Shown: positions 1 through 6,220, counted from the first letter of the stretch. The stretch: 6,303 bases of DNA from CAVZLD01 sp964522605 (GCA_964522605.1 CAZFWV010000383.1:1-6303), one strand, 5' to 3'. Numbers and translations: made by a program. The notes: generated by a model not told the origin, from the letters alone.

Positions 1-85
1 CCCGCCCCTGAACGTCCAACAGGGTCTTCAACCCCTACGATTTTTCAGTTGACTTCTCCGACGGTCGCGCCAGTCAGCAGAAGCG

Positions 86-148
86 AACATGTGCCCGTCC
101 GCCTATCGAGTTGGCGACAACACCTTGACGCAGCCACGGGCACCTGTT
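86..148. repeat. Long imperfect inverted repeat upstream of the first gene
   Basis: The arms at 86-98 (AACATGTGCCCGT) and 136-148 (ACGGGCACCTGTT) are complementary at 12 of 13 positions, and the inner 8 bp are perfect. The loop is 37 nt and contains a smaller CGCC/GGCG stem (about 101-117). In RNA this could form a stable branched hairpin in the leader of the gene starting at 220, or lie at the 3' end of a transcript entering from the left. No T-tract follows, so it is not a classical intrinsic terminator. The rest of 1-219 shows no convincing gene. A weak -35-like TTGACG at 125-130 has no good -10 partner; the best is GTTAAT at 146-151, with a 15-nt spacer. Confidence 0.4.
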
Positions 149-219
149 AATTAGCCCGCCGCCGAGCGTCGTCATGGGATCGAGCGCTGGCCTGTCCCTT
201 CGTTTGCATTGAGCTCGCC

Positions 220-1578
220 GTGGTGTTGATCACGAGCAAATTGTGTCGCTTGGCGACTCTTGTCGCCGGGCTGTCGTTGATATGTGCGGCAGCCTGCGGG
301 CAGGGCGTCGGGTTTCCTTCGGCCGCCCCCCCGAGCGGTGCCGGTTGGACTGCGCCCCCGTCGGGTGCGCCGTTTCCCGGCGCGACGGCCCCGTCCGCCT
401 ATGGGGCAGCCCCGCCGTACGCTCCGCCGACCGGATACGGGGCGCCCTCGACCTACGGCGCTCCCGCCGCGACGCTGGCACCCGGCATTCAGCCGTTCGA
501 CCCGTATGCTCTGCCGAGTGGCGATCCGATGCTGCCACCCCCTCTGGGAGGCACCGCGGCTCCTTACGGAGCCCCAATCACGAATCCGCCGACCGTTCTG
601 CCGCCCCCCGGCGGGGCAGCGCCCTGGCCCGCACCCGGTGTTGCACCGACGCCGTATTCTCCCTACCCCACGGCCCCGTCCGCCACGCCGTATGGAGGCA
701 ATCCCGCAACGTGGGGCTCGCAGCCGGGCACGCCCTACTTTCCGAACGGTTTCGATCCAACCAAGATGGGCCTGCCGCCTTACGAACGACTGTTCCAAGA
801 TACGGGCGTAACGTACTACTGGCTGTACGGATCGGGCGATGGGAACAGCCTGATGATCAATGACATCGACATCAGCACGACGGCCGTGTTTCCGAATTTC
901 TTGGGGGGAACCGGCCCGCTTCGCGTGCGGCCCGGATTCACATTCACCTTGCTGGACGGCCCTTCGTATCCGCCGGTCCTGATCGACCTGCCCGGAGCGC
1001 TCTACAGTGCCTACCTGGACTTCACCTGGAGTCCCTGGTTCACGCCTCAATTGGGAGCTGAGTTTGGGGTAAAACTGGGGGTATTCAGCGACTTTACGAC
1101 GGTCACGTCAGATTCGTTCCGCTTTCCGTCATTGGCAGCCGGCGTGGTTCGCTTGACGCCTACGACTTCCGTCAAACTTGGGGTGGCCTACATCGATCGC
1201 AATGACATCAAGCTTCTGCCCGTCGCGGGGATCGTGTGGGATCCTTCCCCACAGAAGCACTGGGAGATCGTCTTTCCCTCTCCCAAACTGGCATGTTATG
1301 CCACAACCACCGGCAATACTCAGGTCTGGTGGTACGTCGGGGCCGAGTACGGCGGCGGTGCCTGGACCTACGATCGAGTCGATAACGGAGCCAGCGACCG
1401 AGTCGACATCAATGACATCCGCGTGTTCGTGGGCGTCGACTGGTTCAACCTGAATCGGTGGCATAGTTTCGCCGAGGTGGGTTACGTCTTTAATCGAGAA
1501 ATCGTCGATGTACTCACGCCGTGGAATTCGACCGAGTTGGAGGACACGGTCATGATCCGCGCGGGAATTCACTTCTAG
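220..1578 (+). CDS. Exported Pro-rich protein with C-terminal outer-membrane beta-barrel-like domain
   Basis: The protein has 452 aa and an unknown specific role. Residues 1-28 form a signal peptide: Lys/Arg near the start, a hydrophobic core LATLVAGLSLICAAA, and likely signal-peptidase-I cleavage near ACG-Q. The AAAC sequence is a poor lipobox. Residues 33-187 are low-complexity and rich in Pro, Ala, Gly and Tyr, with degenerate YGAP-type repeats, and probably form an extended linker. Residues 195-452 show alternating aromatic/hydrophobic strands (AYLDFTWSPWF, WWYVGAEYGGGAWTY, RVFVGVDWF, FAEVGYVF) and end in MIRAGIHF. The final Phe on an amphipathic strand is typical of outer-membrane barrels. 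The barrel recalls uncharacterised planctomycete barrel proteins (possibly DUF6268-like, from memory). GTG at 220 is chosen because the frame has no ATG, GTG or TTG between the stop at 148 and this codon; 223 (GTG) and 226 (TTG) are equivalent alternatives. No clear ribosome-binding site is seen. The coding call is firm; barrel function such as porin or adhesion scaffold is inferred. Confidence 0.85.
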   Translation: MVLITSKLCRLATLVAGLSLICAAACGQGVGFPSAAPPSGAGWTAPPSGAPFPGATAPSAYGAAPPYAPPTGYGAPSTYGAPAATLAPGIQPFDPYALPSGDPMLPPPLGGTAAPYGAPITNPPTVLPPPGGAAPWPAPGVAPTPYSPYPTAPSATPYGGNPATWGSQPGTPYFPNGFDPTKMGLPPYERLFQDTGVTYYWLYGSGDGNSLMINDIDISTTAVFPNFLGGTGPLRVRPGFTFTLLDGPSYPPVLIDLPGALYSAYLDFTWSPWFTPQLGAEFGVKLGVFSDFTTVTSDSFRFPSLAAGVVRLTPTTSVKLGVAYIDRNDIKLLPVAGIVWDPSPQKHWEIVFPSPKLACYATTTGNTQVWWYVGAEYGGGAWTYDRVDNGASDRVDINDIRVFVGVDWFNLNRWHSFAEVGYVFNREIVDVLTPWNSTELEDTVMIRAGIHF

Positions 1579-1676
1579 TGCGTTCGCATGGCACAGGTTG
1601 CCGAGCGGCGTTCCGGCGAGTCCACTATCTAAGTTCCAGGCAGGCGGCCCCGCGTCTTTTCCGGTAACTCAACCCG

Positions 1677-1704
1677 TTCAACCTCCGATCGGTTCGACTA
1701 GAAT
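1677..1704 (+). promoter_or_regulatory. Candidate promoter for the zinc-ribbon membrane protein gene
   Basis: A -10-like TAGAAT at 1699-1704 matches TATAAT at 5 of 6 positions. It follows a weak -35-like TTCAAC (1677-1682) with a 16-nt spacer. Transcription would start near 1711, about 55 nt before the ATG at 1765. The rest of the 1579-1764 gap shows no small gene and no clear terminator for the preceding gene. Support is consensus matching by eye only. Confidence 0.3.
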
Positions 1705-1764
1705 GGAAGGGATCGTCGCGGAGCGTTCCCCGCCACTTCTCCTGTCCTGCTGTTCAAAGCTGCC

Positions 1765-3150
1765 ATGGCTGACGTCGCCAAATGCCCCTTCTGTCTGGAA
1801 TGGGTCCGGACTGCGAGCAACCTCGAACCCATCCGGGTCCAATGTCCAATTTGTGCGGCGCAATTCTCGTCGGTTGAGTTGCTGGAGATGCAGCCGCCGG
1901 AACTGCTGTTGCTGCCGGATCTGCCCGATCCGGAATCAGAAGGGGAATCGGACAAAGCCGCTGTCGCCGGGGATTCGACGGTCCGAGCGGACGCGCTCGT
2001 CGTGCTGCCACCCGAGCAAGCGGGCGAAGGGCTGGAACCGTCGCCCAGCCCGCTGCAAGATGCCCCCGAGATCCTGGACCCCCAACCGATCGGCGGCGGT
2101 CGCATTCCGAGCCCGTTTGTGACCCCCTCATCCGCTGGGTCCGCATCGGTTTCCCGCCGCTGGCGGGCCCGCCAGAGACGCCGGAATCCAGCCACCGAGC
2201 TTTTGAAGATCGTGCTCGGTGGAATTGCCGGGATCCTAATTGCCCAACTGATTCTCTGGTGGTTACCCGGCGACCTGCGACGCGATCCCTTGGGTCTAGC
2301 ACCCCGCCTGCCTGATTGGCTGCAGTGGATGCGGCCGTCCAGCTGGGACGAACCCATGGTCGATACCAGGGAGCGACGTTCGCCCGCCGGTTCACCCGCG
2401 GATCGGCCGGATCCCTTCGCGGACGAAATCCCAATGTCTCCTCTTCCGCCCGACCCCTTTCAGCCAACCGACGAAGGTGCCATGCCCGCGCCAGACCAGG
2501 TGAGCCCCGCATCCGCGTGGATCGCGGAAGATCGCGTGGCGACTTCCAACATCGAAAGCTTGATCCACCGCGCTGATGCACCCGTCTATACGGGCCCCGA
2601 ATTGCGGCAAGCCTTAGCCGCCGTGCGAACGACGCTGGAGTCGTTTCAGAATTCGCCTCCCGCCAACCGCGAAGCGCGGCGTGACCAGCAACGACTCCTG
2701 TACCAGCAACTATGCGACGTGGCGCAAATCGTCTCTTTCCTCGATGGCGATGACGCCGAGATTGGCCCCCTCATGCAGGCTGTCGAGGCGACGCTCGGCC
2801 GCTTCACCGCCGATCCTCAACTCCGACGACTCGTCGCCGAAGCGGCGGAGTCTTGGCTGCGATTCCCGACGCGAACCAGTGACGGCATCGCACTGATCGG
2901 ACGCGTGGCAGAAATCCGCCCCCGCGACGCAACGTTCGAGACGGTACTGCAGCTTCAAAGCAACACGGCGAGCGACGTACGCGTATTCAGCCCGGCCGAT
3001 CCCAACCAGGACGCCCGCGAGCCCTATGCGGTAGGCGATGACTTGATCCTGTTGGGATCCATCTTGCCTGGGACGCCAACGGTGGAGCAGGCAGCCGAAA
3101 CCCGCTCCTCGATTTGGTCCGGCTTCCACTCCGTCTGTACGCCTCCGTGA
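1765..3150 (+). CDS. Zinc-ribbon single-pass membrane protein of unknown function
   Basis: This 461-aa protein is not assignable to a named family from the sequence alone. The N-terminus carries CPFC at 7-10 and CPIC at 27-30, a C-x2-C-x16-C-x2-C zinc-ribbon pattern. Residues 43-130 are acidic and Pro-rich, probably disordered. A basic stretch RRWRARQRRR (131-140) precedes one hydrophobic helix at about 146-167 (LLKIVLGGIAGILIAQLILWWL). By the positive-inside rule this puts the zinc ribbon in the cytoplasm and the C-terminal part outside the inner membrane. Residues 168-245 are again Pro/Asp-rich. Residues 250-400 look helical (for example RQALAAVRTTLESF and EARRDQQRLLYQQLCDVAQIV). The end (about 410-445) looks beta-rich around YAVGDDLILLGSILPGTP, possibly OB-like. 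The ATG at 1765 is chosen because the zinc ribbon follows directly. No Shine-Dalgarno site is evident. It lies 109 nt upstream of the feo operon, separated from it by a promoter-like region, so co-function with iron uptake is unproven. Confidence 0.85.
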   Translation: MADVAKCPFCLEWVRTASNLEPIRVQCPICAAQFSSVELLEMQPPELLLLPDLPDPESEGESDKAAVAGDSTVRADALVVLPPEQAGEGLEPSPSPLQDAPEILDPQPIGGGRIPSPFVTPSSAGSASVSRRWRARQRRRNPATELLKIVLGGIAGILIAQLILWWLPGDLRRDPLGLAPRLPDWLQWMRPSSWDEPMVDTRERRSPAGSPADRPDPFADEIPMSPLPPDPFQPTDEGAMPAPDQVSPASAWIAEDRVATSNIESLIHRADAPVYTGPELRQALAAVRTTLESFQNSPPANREARRDQQRLLYQQLCDVAQIVSFLDGDDAEIGPLMQAVEATLGRFTADPQLRRLVAEAAESWLRFPTRTSDGIALIGRVAEIRPRDATFETVLQLQSNTASDVRVFSPADPNQDAREPYAVGDDLILLGSILPGTPTVEQAAETRSSIWSGFHSVCTPP

Positions 3151-3171
3151 CAGATTCTCCGTCCGGGGGAC

Positions 3172-3200
3172 TTGTGGAATCGCGTGACAAGCCGTATCAT
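3172..3200 (+). promoter_or_regulatory. Candidate promoter of the feo operon
   Basis: A -35-like TTGTGG (3172-3177, 3 of 6 to TTGACA) and a -10-like TATCAT (3195-3200, 5 of 6 to TATAAT) are separated by exactly 17 nt. This places a start site near 3207, just upstream of the palindrome at 3210-3228 and about 50 nt before the first feoA. The position between the stop at 3150 and the operon supports it. The weak -35 and unknown sigma-factor preference in this lineage limit confidence. Confidence 0.45.
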
Positions 3201-3209
3201 AGACGAAAC

Positions 3210-3228
3210 GATATTGAGACTAAATATC
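3210..3228. promoter_or_regulatory. Fur-box-like palindromic operator in the feo leader
   Basis: The 19-bp site GATATTGAGACTAAATATC is a 9-1-9 palindrome with 8 of 9 base pairs matching. It matches the classical Fur consensus GATAATGATAATCATTATC at 14 of 19 positions, including both outer GAT/ATC ends. It is AT-rich in a GC-rich region and sits directly after the predicted -10 box, where a bound repressor would block initiation. In other bacteria feo operons are commonly repressed by Fe(II)-loaded Fur or by DtxR-family proteins. Which family reads this site is inference; a DtxR/MntR-type regulator is the main alternative. Confidence 0.6.
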
Positions 3229-3259
3229 AACAAGGTTCTCTTCCAACGGGGCACAGGCC

Positions 3260-3502
3260 GTGCATGAAATCCCGCTGATTCCTTTGGGGCTCTTACCGGT
3301 CGGACATCGTGCAGAGGTCCACATGGTTGTGGGTGCCGATGCACATTCTCTGCGACTGCAGGAACTGGGTTTTCGCCAGGGTGTGGCGGTCGAAGTGGTG
3401 CGCAGCGGTGATCCGTGCATCATTCGTCTGGAGAACAGTAAATTCTGTTTTCGCGGCAGCGAGATGTCCAGCGTTCTGGTGCGGGCAGGAACGGGTGGAT
3501 GA
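3260..3502 (+). CDS. feoA: FeoA domain protein, first copy
   Basis: This 80-aa protein has the usual length of a stand-alone FeoA, a small SH3-like cytoplasmic partner of the FeoB iron permease. Family features visible are PLGLLPVGHRAEV (8-20), SLRLQELGFRQGVAVEVV (30-47) and a terminal beta hairpin (51-75) where FeoA normally reads DPxxIxxxGxxxxLR. It is more divergent than the second copy. The APFG segment before DP is missing, the hairpin has ENSKFCF instead of RGYRLSLR, and two cysteines (C53, C63) face this hairpin. The start is GTG at 3260, the only start codon after the in-frame stop at 3221; an ATG at 3264 is in another frame. A weak ACGGGG lies at 3245-3250. Its stop overlaps the next ATG by 4 nt (ATGA), indicating translational coupling. 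It is the first gene of the operon behind the palindromic operator. The family call is firm. A distinct regulatory role for this copy is only a possibility. Confidence 0.88.
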   Translation: MHEIPLIPLGLLPVGHRAEVHMVVGADAHSLRLQELGFRQGVAVEVVRSGDPCIIRLENSKFCFRGSEMSSVLVRAGTGG

Positions 3503-3750
3503 CCACGCTGGGCGAGATGACACCGGGGCAACGTGCCTGCGTGCAGCAAATCCGTGGCAGCGACGTCATCAGTCTGCGTTTGCTGGAGATGGGATTGACA
3601 CCAGGGTGCGAAGTGGAGTTCGTCGGCGTCGCTCCCTTCGGCGATCCGATCGAGATCGCTCTTCGTGGCTATCGTTTGAGTCTACGCAAATCCGAAGCGG
3701 CGCGCGTGGAAATTGAACCGCTCCAGTGCGCACCGGAAGGTCACTCGTGA
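3499..3750 (+). CDS. feoA: FeoA domain protein, second copy
   Basis: This is an 83-aa canonical FeoA. It has the opening LGEMTPGQRACV (4-15), the helix/turn SLRLLEMGLTPGCEVEFV (25-42), and the conserved APFGDPIEIALRGYRLSLRK (45-64) ending in AARVEI. FeoA proteins bind or modulate the cytoplasmic G-domain/membrane interface of FeoB during Fe(II) uptake; the exact mechanism in the family is not settled. The ATG at 3499 overlaps the preceding stop in ATGA, and AGGA at 3487-3490 gives a good ribosome-binding site 8 nt upstream. Its own stop overlaps the feoB start in GTGA at 3747-3750. It is closer to the family consensus than the first copy, so it is the likelier classical FeoB partner. The two copies share the same fold but differ enough that recent duplication is unlikely. 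Confidence 0.93.
   Translation: MTTLGEMTPGQRACVQQIRGSDVISLRLLEMGLTPGCEVEFVGVAPFGDPIEIALRGYRLSLRKSEAARVEIEPLQCAPEGHS
3735..3740 (+). promoter_or_regulatory. Ribosome-binding site that fixes the feoB start
   Basis: GGAAGG lies 6 nt before the GTG at 3747, which overlaps the feoA stop as GTGA. This supports 3747 rather than the in-frame GTG at 3726, which lies upstream of this site and would add seven residues without family similarity. Confidence 0.6.
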
Positions 3751-5984
3751 CACCTGTGACGACCGCCGTTAAGCCCCGAACGATCGCGCTGCTGGGCAAT
3801 CCCAACACGGGCAAGTCAACGCTTTTCTCTGCTCTGGTCGGCGTCCGGCAACGAACGGGCAACTATCCTGGCGTCACGGTAGAGAAGAAGATCGGCCGAA
3901 TGCAACTCGAGGACCGGCCGGTCGAGTTGCTGGATCTGCCGGGCACTTACAGTTTAGCGCCACAGTCCCCTGACGAGATGTTAGTGGTCGATCTGCTCGT
4001 GGGGCGGCGAGCGGACGTACCTCAGCCGGACGTCGTTCTTTGCCTGGTCGACGCCAGCAATTTGGCCCGCAATCTCTACCTGGTCAGTCAACTACTGGAG
4101 TTGGGTTTGCCGACGGTGGTCGCGCTGAACATGACGGATCTTGCGGAGCGCAAGGGAATCGCACCCGACGCAGCGCGTCTGCAGCAGAATCTGGGGATTC
4201 CCGTTGTGGCGATCCAGGCAAACCGGAAACAGGGCCTATCGCAATTGTGCGCGGAGCTCGCGAAGGCGAATCCGCAGGCAAACACCGAACGGGTGAGTCC
4301 TCTGCCGGACGCGGTGCAGGCGGAAGTCACACAGCTTCGAGCCTGGATTCAGCAGCAGCGGGACAAGACACTACCTCGCTATCTAGTCGAGCGTCTGCTG
4401 CTCGACACGGGATACCTGGAATCAGCGCGCGTCGCCGATCTCGACGCGGAGGTCTGGGAGGTCATCCATGAGGCGCGACGACGTCTGACAAGCGAGGGCC
4501 AATCACTCGCCGCGCTCGAGACCATTGCGCGTTACCAGTGGGTGGGGCAGGTCACGGAGGGAGTCGTCCACCCTGAGACGCGATCCACGGTTGACTGGAA
4601 CGATCGACTGGACCGCGTTCTGACACATCGAATCTGGGGAACCTTGGTGTTCGCCGTACTGATGGCGGTCATGTTTCAGGCAGTCTTCAGTTGGTCGACG
4701 TGGTTCATGGACCGACTCGAAGCGGGCATGGAATGGATTGGTGCCTCCGTTGCCCAGTGGATCCCCGCGGGAGCACTTCAGTCGCTGATGGTGGACGGAG
4801 TGCTGGGCGGTGTGGGCAGTGTGCTGATCTTTCTGCCGCAAATCTTCATCCTGTTCCTCTTCATTGCGGTGCTGGAGGACTGTGGCTACATGGCGCGCGC
4901 GGCCTACTTGATGGACAAGTTAATGTCGCGCATCGGATTGAGCGGCAAGTCCTTTATTCCCCTGCTGTCCTCCTTTGCCTGCGCGATTCCGGGAATCATG
5001 GCCACGCGCGTCATCGAGAATCGGCGCGATCGGTTGGTCACGATCCTGATCGCACCCCTCATGAGTTGCAGTGCGCGGCTTCCGGTCTACACCCTGTTGA
5101 TCGGAGCATTCATTCCCCAACAGAAGGTCTTGGGGGGCATCCTCGGTCTGCAAGGCCTGACCTTGTTTGGGCTGTACCTCTTGGGAATCGTTGTCGCCAT
5201 CGCCGTCGCAATCCTCCTGCGGCGAACCCTCTTGCCGGGGCAGACGCCCCCGTTCGTGATGGAGTTACCGAGCTATAAGATTCCGGAAGCGCGAATTGTG
5301 CTGCATCGAATGCTGGAGCGCGGTTGGGACTTCATTTACGGTGCAGGCACCTTGATCTTCGCCGTCACGATCCTCGTCTGGGCCGCCGGCTACTATCCGC
5401 GAGCGACAGAAACGGAAAGCGATCTCCGTCAACGGCAAGTCATACTCGAAAGGCAACTGGAACGATTTCACGAGGGCGATCCAGCCATTTCGCCCGACGA
5501 AGCAGCATCTTGGCAGGCCGAAGTGCTGGACGTCGAACATCAGATCGCCGCATCCCAGCTGCAACAAAGTTATCTGGGACGCCTGGGCCGATTGATCGAA
5601 CCGGTCGTCCGCCCGCTCGGCTGGGACTGGAAAATCGGCTGTGCCGTACTGGCATCGTTTCCGGCGCGCGAAGTGGTCGTCGGAACCCTCGGTGTGATCT
5701 ACAACCTGGGCGAAGGCGCCGACGAATCGCTCTCGCTCCAGGAAGGCCTGCGAAACGCGACGCGAGACGGATCGCAGGAGCGGGTCTGGAATACGCCGGT
5801 CGCCCTTTCGATCATGGTTTTCTTCGCACTGTGCGCGCAGTGTGTGTCAACACTGGCCGTGATGAAGCGTGAGACAAGCAGCTGGCGTTGGCCTGTTTTT
5901 GCGTTCGTCTACATGACCCTGCTCGCTTACTTGGGGGCCTGGGTGGCCTACCACATTGGAATGTTCCTGATGGGGCCCCAATGA
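3747..5984 (+). CDS. feoB: Ferrous iron transport protein B (GTP-dependent Fe(II) permease)
   Basis: This inner-membrane Fe(II) transporter has a cytoplasmic G domain and is 745 aa long, within the usual FeoB range. Numbered from GTG 3747, the G motifs are G1 GNPNTGKS (17-24), G2 in NYPGVTVE (39-46), G3 DLPGTY (63-68) and G4 NMTD (128-131). The G5 region reads IQANRKQGL (156-164) instead of the common SARxGxG type. Residues 180-275 form the helical GDI-like part. Membrane helices follow at about 296-316, 350-375, 405-422, 431-457, 467-492, 528-550, 630-652, 685-707 and 714-742. Conserved elements are LEDCGYMARAAYLMD (376-390), first gate FACAIPGIMATR (410-421, C412), APLMSCSARLPVY (436-448, C441), ASFPAREVVVGTL (636-648) and CVSTLAV (699-705). 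A charged, helix-prone insertion at 552-612 interrupts the second gate half. It is coupled by 4-nt overlaps to feoA upstream and to a Cys-rich small gene downstream. The start could be 3726 (752 aa), but the GGAAGG site and GTGA overlap favour 3747. Confidence 0.97.
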   Translation: MTPVTTAVKPRTIALLGNPNTGKSTLFSALVGVRQRTGNYPGVTVEKKIGRMQLEDRPVELLDLPGTYSLAPQSPDEMLVVDLLVGRRADVPQPDVVLCLVDASNLARNLYLVSQLLELGLPTVVALNMTDLAERKGIAPDAARLQQNLGIPVVAIQANRKQGLSQLCAELAKANPQANTERVSPLPDAVQAEVTQLRAWIQQQRDKTLPRYLVERLLLDTGYLESARVADLDAEVWEVIHEARRRLTSEGQSLAALETIARYQWVGQVTEGVVHPETRSTVDWNDRLDRVLTHRIWGTLVFAVLMAVMFQAVFSWSTWFMDRLEAGMEWIGASVAQWIPAGALQSLMVDGVLGGVGSVLIFLPQIFILFLFIAVLEDCGYMARAAYLMDKLMSRIGLSGKSFIPLLSSFACAIPGIMATRVIENRRDRLVTILIAPLMSCSARLPVYTLLIGAFIPQQKVLGGILGLQGLTLFGLYLLGIVVAIAVAILLRRTLLPGQTPPFVMELPSYKIPEARIVLHRMLERGWDFIYGAGTLIFAVTILVWAAGYYPRATETESDLRQRQVILERQLERFHEGDPAISPDEAASWQAEVLDVEHQIAASQLQQSYLGRLGRLIEPVVRPLGWDWKIGCAVLASFPAREVVVGTLGVIYNLGEGADESLSLQEGLRNATRDGSQERVWNTPVALSIMVFFALCAQCVSTLAVMKRETSSWRWPVFAFVYMTLLAYLGAWVAYHIGMFLMGPQ

Positions 5985-6220
5985 ACGAGTCCCTTTGGCA
6001 GAATGGGATCGCCCTGGTCTGCGTCGCCGGTGCCGCGGGGTATCTCCTGCGTCGGATCGTGCGTTGGATCCGCGGTCGCTCGACCGGCCTCTGTCATGGC
6101 TGCTCCGGGTGCTCTGCGTCTCAACTCATGGAGCGTCCGTTCGTGACGATCGACGTGCTCACCACGGACCATTCATCTGGCGCAGACGGCCGCTCAGGCC
6201 GCGTCGCGGGCGGAGACTAG
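5981..6220 (+). CDS. FeoB-associated Cys-rich small membrane protein
   Basis: This is a 79-aa protein with one hydrophobic segment at residues 8-24 (NGIALVCVAGAAGYLLR), then a basic stretch (RRIVRWIRGR, 24-33) that should face the cytoplasm. A CHGCSGC cluster follows at 38-44, with C38, C41 and C44. This order (short N-terminus, one helix, basic stretch, CxxCxxC) matches the family described as FeoB-associated Cys-rich membrane proteins (Pfam FeoB_associated, from memory), often encoded right after feoB. A FeoC-like accessory role, iron binding or redox sensing at the permease is inferred. The tail 51-79 is polar, Gly/Ser/Asp-rich and poorly conserved-looking. The ATG at 5981 overlaps the feoB stop (ATGA), which decides the start. 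The same frame is open back to 5888 inside feoB, but that part is not meaningful. It is the last gene of the operon. Confidence 0.85.
   Translation: MNESLWQNGIALVCVAGAAGYLLRRIVRWIRGRSTGLCHGCSGCSASQLMERPFVTIDVLTTDHSSGADGRSGRVAGGD

Noticed and set aside
49..54. TTGACT as a -35 box
   Set aside because: No -10-like hexamer at 16-18 nt downstream.
172..1050. Long minus-strand open frame (292 codons) opposite the barrel gene
   Set aside because: Its product is Arg/Gly-rich with no domain. It mirrors the GC-rich Pro/Ala/Gly codons of the plus-strand gene, which has a signal peptide and barrel pattern.
1598..2122. Plus-strand open frame overlapping the start of the zinc-ribbon gene
   Set aside because: Ser/Pro/Arg/Cys-rich product without domains, overlapping a well supported gene in another frame.
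1754..2581. Minus-strand open frame (275 codons) opposite the zinc-ribbon gene
   Set aside because: Arg-rich composition and no recognisable motif; explained as a shadow of the plus-strand frame with its CPFC/CPIC ribbon and membrane helix.
3161..3171. Small GTCC-GGG-GGAC hairpin after the zinc-ribbon gene
   Set aside because: Only 4 bp with a 3-nt loop and no T-tract; too weak to call a terminator.
3264..3266. ATG four bases after the first feoA start
   Set aside because: It is in a different frame and does not yield the FeoA sequence; the GTG at 3260 does.
3726..3746. Upstream GTG start for feoB, seven codons longer
   Set aside because: Deeper overlap with feoA, no ribosome-binding site for it, and the added residues have no family counterpart. 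GTG 3747 has GGAAGG at 6 nt and a GTGA overlap.
5888..5980. Upstream extension of the last small gene into feoB
   Set aside because: It would start at a TTG inside the last feoB membrane helix region and add 31 residues without similarity. The ATG at 5981 with its ATGA overlap fits the family length.
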